Below are positions 8,811 to 16,985 of a stretch of DNA of 64,000 nucleotides, piece after piece (position 1 is the first letter of the stretch; each line of letters starts with the position of its first letter). The notes below the pieces were generated by a model that had not been told where the DNA came from, did no database searches, and worked only from the letters and a program-made list of their open reading frames with translations. The position numbers were made by a program, and so were the translations under genes. The stretch comes from Corynebacterium suranareeae (GTDB lineage Bacteria > Actinomycetota > Actinomycetes > Mycobacteriales > Mycobacteriaceae): the NCBI RefSeq assembly GCF_002355155.1, contig NZ_AP017369.1, positions 2,604,001 to 2,668,000 on the forward strand, written 5' to 3'.

Positions 8811-10109
8811 ATGTCAAACGTTGGAAAGCCACGTACCGCACAGGAAATCCAGCAGGATTGGGATACCAACCCTCGCTGGAACGGCATCACCCGCGACTAC
8901 ACCGCAGATCAGGTAGCTGATCTACAGGGTTCCGTCATTGAGGAACACACTCTTGCCCGCCGTGGCTCCGAGATCCTCTGGGATGCAGTCACCCAGGAAG
9001 GTGACGGATACATCAACGCCCTCGGCGCACTCACCGGTAACCAGGCTGTTCAGCAGGTCCGTGCAGGTCTGAAGGCTGTCTACCTTTCCGGTTGGCAGGT
9101 TGCAGGTGACGCAAACCTTTCTGGCCACACCTACCCTGACCAGTCTCTCTACCCAGCTAACTCTGTTCCAAACGTTGTTCGCCGCATCAACAACGCACTT
9201 CTGCGCTCTGATGAAATCGCCCGCGTTGAAGGTGACACCTCCGTTGACAACTGGCTCGTTCCAATCGTTGCCGACGGCGAGGCTGGCTTCGGTGGCGCAC
9301 TCAACGTCTACGAACTCCAAAAGGCAATGATCGCAGCAGGTGCTGCAGGTACCCACTGGGAAGACCAGCTCGCTTCCGAAAAGAAGTGTGGACACCTCGG
9401 CGGCAAGGTTTTGATCCCAACCCAGCAGCACATCCGCACCCTGAACTCTGCCCGCCTAGCGGCAGACGTTGCTAACACCCCAACCGTTGTTATTGCACGT
9501 ACCGACGCAGAGGCAGCAACCCTGATCACCTCTGATATCGATGAGCGCGATCAACCATTCATCACCGGTGAGCGCACCGCTGAAGGCTACTACCACGTCC
9601 AAAATGGTCTCGAGCCATGTATCGCACGTGCAAAGTCCTACGCACCATACGCTGACATGATCTGGATGGAAACCGGCACCCCAGACCTCGAGTTGGCAAA
9701 GCAGTTCGCTGAAGGTGTTCGCTCTGAATTCCCAGACCAGCTTCTGTCCTACAACTGCTCCCCTTCCTTCAACTGGTCTGCACACCTCGAGGCAGATGAG
9801 ATTGCTAAGTTCCAGAAGGAACTCGGCGCGATGGGCTTCAAGTTCCAGTTCATCACCCTCGCAGGATTCCACTCCCTGAACTACGGCATGTTCGACCTGG
9901 CTTACGGCTACGCTCGCGAGGGCATGACCTCCTTCGTTGACCTGCAGAACCGTGAGTTCAAGGCAGCTGAAGAGCGCGGCTTCACCGCTGTTAAGCACCA
10001 GCGCGAGGTTGGCGCAGGCTACTTCGACCAGATCGCCACCACCGTTGATCCAAACTCTTCTACCACCGCACTGAAGGGTTCTACTGAGGAATTCCAGTTC
10101 CAGAGCTAA
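8811..10109 (+). CDS. aceA: Isocitrate lyase
   Basis: A 432-residue enzyme that splits isocitrate into glyoxylate and succinate, the first step of the glyoxylate shunt. The catalytic KKCGH motif is at residues 191-195, preceded by the substrate-loop [12 protein letters not shown]. The ATG at 8811 ([10 protein letters not shown]) is the known start in the species; GAAGGA lies about ten bases upstream, and the in-frame ATG at 8802 has no spacing to it. Codon use is strongly biased to the preferred C-ending codons, as expected for a very highly expressed gene. A rho-independent terminator follows. Confidence 0.98.
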   Translation: MSNVGKPRTAQEIQQDWDTNPRWNGITRDYTADQVADLQGSVIEEHTLARRGSEILWDAVTQEGDGYINALGALTGNQAVQQVRAGLKAVYLSGWQVAGDANLSGHTYPDQSLYPANSVPNVVRRINNALLRSDEIARVEGDTSVDNWLVPIVADGEAGFGGALNVYELQKAMIAAGAAGTHWEDQLASEKKCGHLGGKVLIPTQQHIRTLNSARLAADVANTPTVVIARTDAEAATLITSDIDERDQPFITGERTAEGYYHVQNGLEPCIARAKSYAPYADMIWMETGTPDLELAKQFAEGVRSEFPDQLLSYNCSPSFNWSAHLEADEIAKFQKELGAMGFKFQFITLAGFHSLNYGMFDLAYGYAREGMTSFVDLQNREFKAAEERGFTAVKHQREVGAGYFDQIATTVDPNSSTTALKGSTEEFQFQS

Positions 10110-10136
10110 AGCTCGCCATGTGACATTTCTTAAAAG

Positions 10137-10173
10137 GCTCTCGACATCTACACCCAAGATGTCGGGAGCTTTT
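10137..10173 (+). terminator. aceA terminator
   Basis: A 13-bp stem with one G-U pair (GCTCTCGACATCT with AGATGTCGGGAGC), a seven-base loop and TTTT, 28 bases after the aceA stop. Confidence 0.9.
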
Positions 10174-10325
10174 CACTGTTAATTTCTCGCTGCTATAAAG
10201 CAGTAGGTTTCCCGATTCCTCTCATTAGGTGCCCCCAATCGAAGACATGGACTGCACATATTTCGGATTAGTCCATAAACTACTTCTTTAGGGTAGAGCT
10301 TTAAGTCATCCACGAAAGGACATCC

Positions 10326-10901
10326 ATGTCTATTTCCCGCACCGTCTTTGGCATCGCAGCCACCGCAGCCCTGTCTGCAGCTCTTGTTGCTTGTTCTCCT
10401 CCGAACGAGAATGATTCTCCGGTCGAGCGTTCACATGAGATCATGACCACCTCTCAAAGCCCAAGCACCACCAGCAGCACCTCCACTTCGTCTGAAGCAA
10501 CCACTACTCCTGCAGCTCCTGTAGAAGAAAATGTAGAGATCACTGTTTCCCCAGCTGCGCTGGTTGACGGTGAGCAGGTTACTTTTGATATCACCGGACT
10601 TGATCCAGAAGGTGGCTACTACGCAGCTATTTGTGCTGCCGCAGCTGCTCCAGGAAACCCAGTCCCAGTGTGCACTGGTGAAACCGCAGATTTCACCTCC
10701 CAGGCATGGTTGAGCAACTCCCAGCCCGGCGCGACCACTGAGATCGCTGAAGATGGCACCGCAACTGTTGAGTTGCAGGCAACCGCTACCGGCGAAGGCT
10801 TAGACTGCACTGTTCAAGAATGTGTGGCAAAGGTTTTTGGTGACCACACTGAAGGCTTCCGCGATGTAGCCCAGACCCCGGTTACTTTCGCTGCTGCTTA
10901 A
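10326..10901 (+). CDS. Secreted lipoprotein, possible neocarzinostatin-like fold
   Basis: A 191-residue exported protein. The signal peptide ends in the lipobox LVAC at residues 20-23, so it should be lipid-anchored to the membrane. A Ser/Thr/Pro-rich linker (about 25-70) follows. The C-terminal 120 residues contain ITVSPAALVDGEQVTFDITG, a CAAAAAP...C pair and LDCTVQECVAKVFGD; the order of the four cysteines and the ending resemble neocarzinostatin-type apoproteins, a seven-stranded Ig-like fold. That similarity is from memory of the family pattern and needs a profile search. A terminator lies directly downstream. Confidence 0.7.
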   Translation: MSISRTVFGIAATAALSAALVACSPPNENDSPVERSHEIMTTSQSPSTTSSTSTSSEATTTPAAPVEENVEITVSPAALVDGEQVTFDITGLDPEGGYYAAICAAAAAPGNPVPVCTGETADFTSQAWLSNSQPGATTEIAEDGTATVELQATATGEGLDCTVQECVAKVFGDHTEGFRDVAQTPVTFAAA

Positions 10902-10915
10902 GGTTCAGCAATGAC

Positions 10916-10941
10916 GGCGTGTCTACCAAGGTAGATGCGCC
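10916..10941 (+). terminator. Terminator of the lipoprotein gene
   Basis: GGCGTGTCTACC pairs with GGTAGATGCGCC with two wobble pairs and a tight loop, then CTTTTGCTTTTC. It lies between two convergent genes. Confidence 0.7.
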
Positions 10942-10954
10942 TTTTGCTTTTCTT

Positions 10955-11545
10955 TTAGATTTTTTCGGCTAAAGATTCCCACATTTTCCTTTGCACGAGC
11001 TCAAGCGGTGCAGGTTTCAGCCCCCATGCATCAACCCCAACATCAACTTGCCCGGGCCTGGTCATGGGAAACTGTGAGTGCAAATGACCATGCGCCAATA
11101 ATGGAACGCGCAGCCGTAAATCATCAAAGCGCGATTCCATTCCCGGATGGTCTTGGCCCGGCCTGGGAAAGTGTGAAAGATACACATCTTCCCCATCCCA
11201 TTTCATTCGTTGAAACGCCTGAACAGAATCAAAAATTTCCAAAAATCGTGGCTGGCGCTTATATGCATGACGATACATCGGATGGCAAGAATCGTGGTTT
11301 CCAGGAATAAGATGCTTTACGACGCCGCCCAGCCGCTCAGCAATTAAGGCCAACGCGCGCTCTTCGGCGCGCTGCGCCCCAGAGGACAAATCACCCAACA
11401 GCCACAGCACATCACCCGGGCGAATCAAGTTTTCAAAGTTCCCTAGAATTTCCTCATCATGATCGTTTGGATCATCAAAACCACGCATCTCTGCTACAAA
11501 TTTGTGACCCAAATGAAGATCCGAACTAAACCAGATGTCAGTCAT
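10955..11545 (-). CDS. Calcineurin-like metallophosphoesterase
   Basis: A 196-residue cytoplasmic protein with all the metal-binding motifs of the family in order: SDLHLGH (Asp and His), LGDLSSG, PGNHDSCHP and AHGHLHSQ. Such small enzymes hydrolyse phosphodiesters or nucleotides; the substrate is not predictable. ATG 11545 lies seven bases after TAGACT, a good -10 box, and no Shine-Dalgarno site is visible, so the transcript may be leaderless. Confidence 0.85.
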   Translation of the reverse strand: MTDIWFSSDLHLGHKFVAEMRGFDDPNDHDEEILGNFENLIRPGDVLWLLGDLSSGAQRAEERALALIAERLGGVVKHLIPGNHDSCHPMYRHAYKRQPRFLEIFDSVQAFQRMKWDGEDVYLSHFPRPGQDHPGMESRFDDLRLRVPLLAHGHLHSQFPMTRPGQVDVGVDAWGLKPAPLELVQRKMWESLAEKI

Positions 11546-11717
11546 ATGGGCCAGTCTAGCGTTGCGATTGATGCGCTATCCAGGAATACTAGTGAGTTTG
11601 AAAGCTTATAATACAAACACAGGAATATTTCGCTCAACTCTTATTTAAAAAGACTTAAACAAAATTTCTTGCCCATCAGCACCGCTATATTAATGGTGCC
11701 CAATGGAGAGGACTCAC

Positions 11718-13619
11718 ATGTCCACCACTACTAACAAAGATTTTCCTGAACCACCCGAACCAATAGAAGAACCAAACTATCCTCACGACACACACCCAGG
11801 TCTTGTTCCTGGAATCTCTGTCGATGATCAACGTAATAAATTCGGACTCGACAAGATAGTTTTCGGAATCACAGCTGTTTTGGTTTTGGCGTTTATTGCC
11901 TGGGGTATTTCTAGCCCCGAATCTGTGTCATCGACGTCGTCGACCATGTTTAGTTGGGCCATGACCAACACCGCTTGGTTGCTTAACTTTGTCATGCTGA
12001 TTGGCATTGGCACGATGGTTTACGTCGCCTTTTCTAGGTACGGCCGCATCAAGCTTGGAACCGATGAGGATGAACCTGAGTTTTCACGGTTCTCCTGGAT
12101 CGCCATGATGTTCGGTGCCGGCATTGGTGTGGGTATCTTCTTCTTCGGCCCCTCTGAACCACTGTGGCATTATCTAAGCCCTCCTCCTCACACTGTTGAA
12201 GGATCAACCCCTGAGTCTTTGCATCAAGCACTTGCTCAATCCCACTTCCACTGGGGTCTGTCAGCGTGGGGTCTATATGCGCTGGTTGGTGGCGCTTTGG
12301 CCTATTCCAGCTATCGCCGTGGCCGAGTCACCCTGATCAGCTCGACCTTCCGTTCTCTATTTGGAGAGAAAACTGAAGGTATTGCAGGACGCCTCATTGA
12401 CATCATGGCCATCATTGCCACCCTTTTTGGTACAGCCGCCACTTTAGGGTTGTCCGCCATTCAGGTGGGTCAGGGCGTACAAATTATCTCCGGCGCTTCG
12501 GCGATGACCAACAATATTCTCATTGTCATCATTGCGATTCTCACCGTATGTTTCATCATTTCAGCAGTATCAGGTGTGTCAAAGGGTATTCGTTATTTAT
12601 CCAATATCAATATCTCTTTAACTCTCGGCCTCATTTTGTTTGTGTTCATCACCGGCCCAACCCTGTTCCTGCTCAATTTGATTCCATCAAGTGTGCTGGA
12701 ATACGGAAGCCAATTCCTATCCATGGCTGGTAAATCCCTGTCCTGGGGTGAAGAAACCATCGAATTCCAGGCCAGCTGGACTGCCTTCTACTGGGCATGG
12801 TGGATTGCCTGGACCCCGTTCGTTGGCATGTTTATCGCCCGCATTTCCAGAGGCCGCACCCTACGCGAGTTCGCGTTAATCACCATGGCTGTTCCTTCAT
12901 TCATTTTGATTCTGGCATTTACCATTTTTGGTGGCGCTGCAATTTCAATGAACCGCGAAAACGTAGCTGGATTTGATGGAAGTTCCTCGAAGGAACAGGC
13001 GCTGTTTGATATGTTCAGCAACCTTCCTCTATATTCCATCACCCCGTTCATTTTGATCTTTGTGCTGGCAGTCTTCTTTGTTACATCCGCCGACTCCGCT
13101 TCAGTGGTGATGGGCACGATGAGTTCTCGAGGAAACCCGGCACCAAATAAACTGATCGTAGTGTTCTGGGGTCTATGCATGATGGGTATTGCAGTAGTCA
13201 TGCTCCTAGCAGGCGGTGAATCAGCACTGACCGGATTGCAAAACCTCACCATTTTGATCGCCATTCCATTTGCCCTGGTGTTGATCTTCATGGCCATTGC
13301 CTTTATTAAGGATCTATCCACTGACCCTGCTGCAATCCGCCACACTTACGCTAAGGCAGCAATTTCAAATGCGGTCGTTCGTGGTTTGGAAGAACACGGC
13401 GATGACTTTGAACTATCCATTGAACCTGCTGAAGAGGGACGCGGCGCTGGCGCTTCCTTTGACTCGACCGCTGACCACATTACTGAGTGGTATCAGCGCA
13501 CAGATGAAGAAGGAAATGACGTCGATTATGACTTCTCCACCGGAGAATGGGCTGATGGTTGGACTCCAAATTCTGCAGAGGACAACACATCTGATCCAGA
13601 CTCAGACAGCAAGAGTTAA
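11718..13619 (+). CDS. lcoP: BCCT-family betaine/ectoine carrier LcoP
   Basis: A 633-residue secondary transporter with twelve predicted membrane segments. The family signature around segment 8 is seen as WTAFYWAWWIAWTPFVGMFIARISRG, whose Trp residues line the betaine site; FGAGIGVGIFFFGPSEP is the first-segment Gly-rich stretch. Both N- and C-terminal tails are long and acidic, a feature of osmosensing BCCT carriers. The position next to the aceA region matches lcoP of C. glutamicum, which imports betaine and ectoine under hyperosmotic stress. The ATG at 11718 has GGAGAGG six bases upstream, better placed than the ATG at 11703. Confidence 0.9.
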   Translation: MSTTTNKDFPEPPEPIEEPNYPHDTHPGLVPGISVDDQRNKFGLDKIVFGITAVLVLAFIAWGISSPESVSSTSSTMFSWAMTNTAWLLNFVMLIGIGTMVYVAFSRYGRIKLGTDEDEPEFSRFSWIAMMFGAGIGVGIFFFGPSEPLWHYLSPPPHTVEGSTPESLHQALAQSHFHWGLSAWGLYALVGGALAYSSYRRGRVTLISSTFRSLFGEKTEGIAGRLIDIMAIIATLFGTAATLGLSAIQVGQGVQIISGASAMTNNILIVIIAILTVCFIISAVSGVSKGIRYLSNINISLTLGLILFVFITGPTLFLLNLIPSSVLEYGSQFLSMAGKSLSWGEETIEFQASWTAFYWAWWIAWTPFVGMFIARISRGRTLREFALITMAVPSFILILAFTIFGGAAISMNRENVAGFDGSSSKEQALFDMFSNLPLYSITPFILIFVLAVFFVTSADSASVVMGTMSSRGNPAPNKLIVVFWGLCMMGIAVVMLLAGGESALTGLQNLTILIAIPFALVLIFMAIAFIKDLSTDPAAIRHTYAKAAISNAVVRGLEEHGDDFELSIEPAEEGRGAGASFDSTADHITEWYQRTDEEGNDVDYDFSTGEWADGWTPNSAEDNTSDPDSDSKS

Positions 13620-13627
13620 ACATTAAC

Positions 13628-13666
13628 TAATGGCCGGGAACTTCATCACGTAGTTCCCGGCCATTA
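13628..13666. terminator. lcoP terminator (symmetrical)
   Basis: A perfect 15-bp stem, TAATGGCCGGGAACT with AGTTCCCGGCCATTA, and a nine-base loop, eight bases after the lcoP stop. The flanking U-run is weak. Its GGCCGGGAA core is shared with the hairpin at 16262-16306. Confidence 0.75.
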
Positions 13667-13945
13667 CTTATTTAAAAAGCCCGATAACCTAACTTTCACA
13701 ATTTTGCTTAGTCCCCCAGTTCCTGACCATTCGCCAAGACGTGGCCTTGCCTCCATGACGTGCTCTTTAAGTGCGACTTCTTAACAGGCGACTTCACATG
13801 GTGCGACTTCACTGGGTGATGGGCCGATTCCGTAGCGATGTCGCCTGTTAAGAAGTTGAGCACGTGAAGTCGACCTGTAGAAGTTCTGAAGCTACACCCT
13901 GGTTACTTTAACTTCGAGATCACACATTCAATATCGCAAGCTCAA
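13667..13945. other. Non-coding stretch with IS30-like end fragments
   Basis: No gene is visible. GTGCGACTTC occurs at 13771 and 13801. A perfect 17-bp inverted repeat, ACTTCTTAACAGGCGAC (13776-13792) and its complement (13840-13856), encloses 47 bases. The segment 13856-13875 (TTGAGCACGTGAAGTCGACC) resembles the inner side of the right end of the IS30 element at 15885-15906. I read it as a leftover end of a related element. Confidence 0.5.
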
Positions 13946-14068
13946 TTTCTTAAGTTCGAAACCGCTAGGAAAGTCACCAAAAACCGCGGGAAATTGAGCT
14001 TAAGAAATTGAGTTCAGGCGACATCAGGTGGTGGTTGCGACACCCTCTTCCTAAAGGAGTGTCCACCA

Positions 14069-15868
14069 ATGACCAGCAGAGAACAACCCACAACCCAGGA
14101 GGCGGTCCGCCGAGTAGCCGACGGGCAGCGAGTAAAAGACGTAGCACTCGATCTTGGAATCCACCCATCCACGATCTACCTAGCGCTCAAGCGCCACGGC
14201 CTGCCCGTGGACAAGACCGCACCCCACCGCGTCCTGAACCCACAAACCAATCGGCACATCCCGAAAAACACCGAACACCCCACAACCACAGAAGCAGTCG
14301 CGAGGGTCAAACGCGGTGAACGAGTCAAAAACGTAGCGAAAGAACTAGGAATCCACCCATCCACGATCTACCTAGCGCTTAAGCGCCACAACCTACCGGT
14401 CGGTAAAAACGCACCCCACCGCGTCCTGAACCCACAAACCAATCGGCATATCCCTAACACCACGGAACGCCCTGCCACGACAGAAGCCGTTACTCGGGTC
14501 AACCGTGGTGAACGAGTGGTTACTGTGGCCAAGGAACTTGGGCTTCACCCGTCAACGATCTACACCGCGATCAAACGCCGCGAAGAAGTAACCGATACCC
14601 CCACACCACCAGGTAAGAAAGGAGAAGGTAATCACAGATGCAGCGACACACCCGCACCTACCACCACGACAACGCAATCACGGTGTACAACGACAGAAGT
14701 GCCTGATTCATCATGTTGTTCTAATGATTCTGTGTCGTCGCGTACTGCTGATCACGTTGTTGCTGATTTCAGTCTGGTTCCTGATACACGAGTAAAAACA
14801 GGCCGCGGGGTGCGGTTAAGCAGTACCGATCGGCTGGTGATCGCCCAAGGGATTAAAGAGGGGTTATCCACCCGGCAGATCGGGACAAAACTCGGCCGTC
14901 ACCATAGTGTGATCGCACGAGAAATCAACCGTGGATCCACCACCTACCTAGATCCAGACACCCAAGAGATCAAGCAGTTGGTGTATAACCCACAAACCGC
15001 TCACTACCACGCCCAGCAACAAGCACGACGACCAAAGGAAAGGAAACTTGATCGCCCGGGCCGGTTACGGGATGTGGTGGTGGAGTATTTATTGCGATAT
15101 TTTTCCCCGAAGCGTGTTGAACAACGCCTTCTTCTGGACTATCCCGATGATAAGAGCATGCATATTTCCCACGAGGCGATCTATCAAAGTTTGTATGTCC
15201 AAGGACGTGGTAGCTTGCGTGAGATCATTGAAGAAGAACTACGCCAACGCGGAATGAATACCAACAAGGTGTTAATCCGTGGTGGGAAAACCCGTCGCCC
15301 CCGGTCCAAGATCGCTGGGTTACGCAATAGGCGTGGCTGGGTTGTCGGTGCAGAAATCACCACGCGCCCACCTGAGGCTGATGATCGTCGGGTTCCAGGG
15401 CATTGGGAAGGTGATTTAGTGATCGGTGCAGGGGGTCAATCAGCGTTGTTGACACTGGTGGAGCGATCAAGTCGGTTTACGTTGTTAAAGCATTTACCTG
15501 ATGATCATGCCTCGTCCACGGTTGTTGGTGCATTACAGGAAATGATTGCGTCGATGCCGGGGAAGTTTTCCACGATTACTTGGGATCAGGGATCGGAAAT
15601 GGCTAGTGCTCGTAAAGTTATTGATCCTGCAGAATGTGGGATTTATTTTTGTGATCCTCATTCACCGTGGCAGCGTCCGACCAATGAGAATACAAATGGT
15701 GAGATCCGGCGGAGGTTTTATCCAAAGGGCACTGATTTCCGTGAGGTAACCCCGGAGCATGTCGCGTGGGTTCAAGATGAATTAAACGACACACCGAGGT
15801 TGGTGTTAGGCGCGATGACGCCGTATGAGAAAATGAATGAAGTATTAACTGTCGCAACCACCCAATGA
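14069..15868 (+). CDS. IS30-family transposase with triplicated N-terminal HTH unit
   Basis: A 599-residue DDE transposase. Residues about 5-190 are three copies of a 64-residue unit containing a helix-turn-helix (VKDVALDLGIHPSTIYLALK and variants). Then comes the usual IS30 HTH (STRQIGTKLGRHHSVIAREI, about 265-285) and the catalytic core: D449 in GDLVIG, D506 in WDQGSEM and E540 in NENTNGE, with the 33-residue spacing expected of IS30. AAAGGAGTG lies ten bases before the ATG. The usual IS30 enzyme is about 350-460 residues, so the extra length is the repeat block. The frame is intact. Confidence 0.92.
   Translation: MTSREQPTTQEAVRRVADGQRVKDVALDLGIHPSTIYLALKRHGLPVDKTAPHRVLNPQTNRHIPKNTEHPTTTEAVARVKRGERVKNVAKELGIHPSTIYLALKRHNLPVGKNAPHRVLNPQTNRHIPNTTERPATTEAVTRVNRGERVVTVAKELGLHPSTIYTAIKRREEVTDTPTPPGKKGEGNHRCSDTPAPTTTTTQSRCTTTEVPDSSCCSNDSVSSRTADHVVADFSLVPDTRVKTGRGVRLSSTDRLVIAQGIKEGLSTRQIGTKLGRHHSVIAREINRGSTTYLDPDTQEIKQLVYNPQTAHYHAQQQARRPKERKLDRPGRLRDVVVEYLLRYFSPKRVEQRLLLDYPDDKSMHISHEAIYQSLYVQGRGSLREIIEEELRQRGMNTNKVLIRGGKTRRPRSKIAGLRNRRGWVVGAEITTRPPEADDRRVPGHWEGDLVIGAGGQSALLTLVERSSRFTLLKHLPDDHASSTVVGALQEMIASMPGKFSTITWDQGSEMASARKVIDPAECGIYFCDPHSPWQRPTNENTNGEIRRRFYPKGTDFREVTPEHVAWVQDELNDTPRLVLGAMTPYEKMNEVLTVATTQ
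14094..14580 (+). repeat. Three tandem 192-base units inside the transposase gene
   Basis: Landmarks such as CACCCATCCACGATCTACC recur exactly 192 bases apart (14162, 14354), and the third, more diverged copy follows another 192 bases later. Units one and two are nearly identical, including the linker encoding APHRVLNPQTNRHIP; unit three has a different linker and drifts from 14545 on. Confidence 0.85.
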
Positions 15869-15926
15869 CAGCGCCTTCAAGGTATTGAGCACGAGAAATC
15901 GACACCGTGAAATCGAACTTAAGAAA

Positions 15927-16261
15927 CCAAGGCATTCACAGCCCGTTTAAGGCCTCCAATTTTCTTACATAAGTGTTTGTATCAACAGGGTTCCCAAAGG
16001 CCGGGAGGGGCGATTCTGTGGGGCCACTTTTTCTGGGCCCTTTGGGTAGTTTTTCACCGCACTCGATCTGGTGACCAAAGCAGCCATCGGGAAGGCCGGT
16101 CTTGGTCAAATGTGACGTTATCCGGACCGGCAAATTTGATCTAGCGACCAAGATCTCCTTGTTTCACCTATGGATTTGGTTTTCTAGGACAGTCGGAACT
16201 TACACATCTTGGCTGTGCGTGTAGAAGTCGGCAGGAACAAACTCCCCAGATCCGGATAAAA
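15927..16261. other. Intergenic stretch, nothing recognised
   Basis: About 335 bases between the IS30 element and a hairpin. A 71-codon open frame on the minus strand (15936-16151) has no start signal and no recognisable product. GGCCGGGAGGGGCG and similar GC runs are present without clear structure. Confidence 0.4.
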
Positions 16262-16306
16262 AACTAGTGGCCGGGAAACACATCGTGTGTTTCCCGGCCA
16301 CTAGTT
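16262..16306 (-). terminator. Strong hairpin terminator of the small gene
   Basis: A perfect 21-bp stem (16262-16282 with 16286-16306) and a three-base loop TCG, just after the stop of the minus-strand gene at 16326-16607. The same GGCCGGGAA core is found in the lcoP terminator. Confidence 0.8.
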
Positions 16307-16325
16307 ATTAAGACGAGCAGTTTAT

Positions 16326-16607
16326 TTAAGCTGCCATGCCACGGTTGAGGGCAATGAAGTCAAGTAGGTCGGCGTTGACGTTGCCGGCGATCTGCTGAAG
16401 TGCAGCGGTTGCTTCGCGGGCGATGAAGATTTTGCTGAAGACGGTGATCTTGGCGTCGCGGTTTGCTGCGACACTGTCCAAAATAGCGTCTACTCGGGCA
16501 GGATCGACCAGGCCATCAAAGCGAGCGTGGAGATCCTCGCGGACACTCCATAGAGCGTCCTGCTCGGCTGGACGAATCGTGGTGATCTGAGAAGCCTTAG
16601 TAGCCAT
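16326..16607 (-). CDS. Small protein of unknown function (93 residues)
   Basis: MATKASQITTIRPAEQD... is helical, with no signal peptide or membrane segment. The first half (ALWSVREDLHARFDGLVDPARVDAIL) looks like a three-helix dimerisation-type fold seen in small actinobacterial proteins, but the match is too weak to name. AAAGGA lies seven bases before the ATG and codon use is that of a well-expressed gene. A very strong terminator follows and a C-tract-rich 378-base promoter region precedes it, so it is probably a tightly controlled single-gene unit. Confidence 0.75.
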   Translation of the reverse strand: MATKASQITTIRPAEQDALWSVREDLHARFDGLVDPARVDAILDSVAANRDAKITVFSKIFIAREATAALQQIAGNVNADLLDFIALNRGMAA

Positions 16608-16985
16608 TGTCGTTTTCCTTTCTGTATCCGAGGGAGTTAATTATCAAACCCCCGGCTGTTAACCTGACGTTAACCTTAATTCACTTTCTAGTAATCTACA
16701 ATCACCCTAGGCAAAAAGTAATGGGATCGCCCCCACTAATTTCAATTCACCCCCACGATTGGCGCGAACATTCCCCATCAAAGCGTGATTTTGGATTTAC
16801 ATAACCGCAGGTCAGAACATATCTACGGGGGCAAAAAGTAGCGTAAGCCATGTTTTTAAAAGCAAGTGTCTCAAATCACCCCCAAGGTGTGAATAAAACT
16901 CAGTTCCGAAGGTTTATCCCTACTGAACTGCGCATTTGCCTATGCTTGGAGACCAGAGACAAGCTGAGAAAGATAGGGGCCGGCC
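16608..16985. promoter_or_regulatory. Divergent control region with C5/G5 tracts
   Basis: Runs of five C or G occur at 16730-16734, 16750-16754, 16827-16831 and 16879-16883, in contexts like TCACCCCCA that fit the RamA consensus. GCAAAAAGTA is repeated at 16711-16720 and 16831-16840, exactly 120 bases apart. No small gene is visible. RamA binding is an inference. Confidence 0.45.

Larger units (their letters stand above)
13946..15926 (+). mobile_element. IS30-family insertion sequence, apparently complete
   Basis: About 2.0 kb. The ends share the inverted 14-mer TTTCTTAAGTTCGA, at 13946-13959 and, complemented, at 15913-15926. One intact transposase gene fills most of it. A further inverted repeat CTCAATTTCTTAAG/CTTAAGAAATTGAG (13941-13954 and 13999-14012) lies inside the left end. 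No target duplication is obvious, so the exact borders are uncertain by a few bases. It sits between the lcoP terminator and the next gene, so it disrupts nothing visible. Confidence 0.8.

Noticed and set aside
9456..10157. Long open frame antisense to aceA (233 codons)
   Set aside because: It mirrors the strongly biased codon use of aceA, lacks a ribosome site and has no family-like sequence.
14094..14580. CRISPR-like tandem repeat
   Set aside because: The units are 192-base coding repeats without spacers.
15936..16151. 71-codon minus-strand frame after the IS30 element
   Set aside because: It has no ribosome site and no recognisable sequence.
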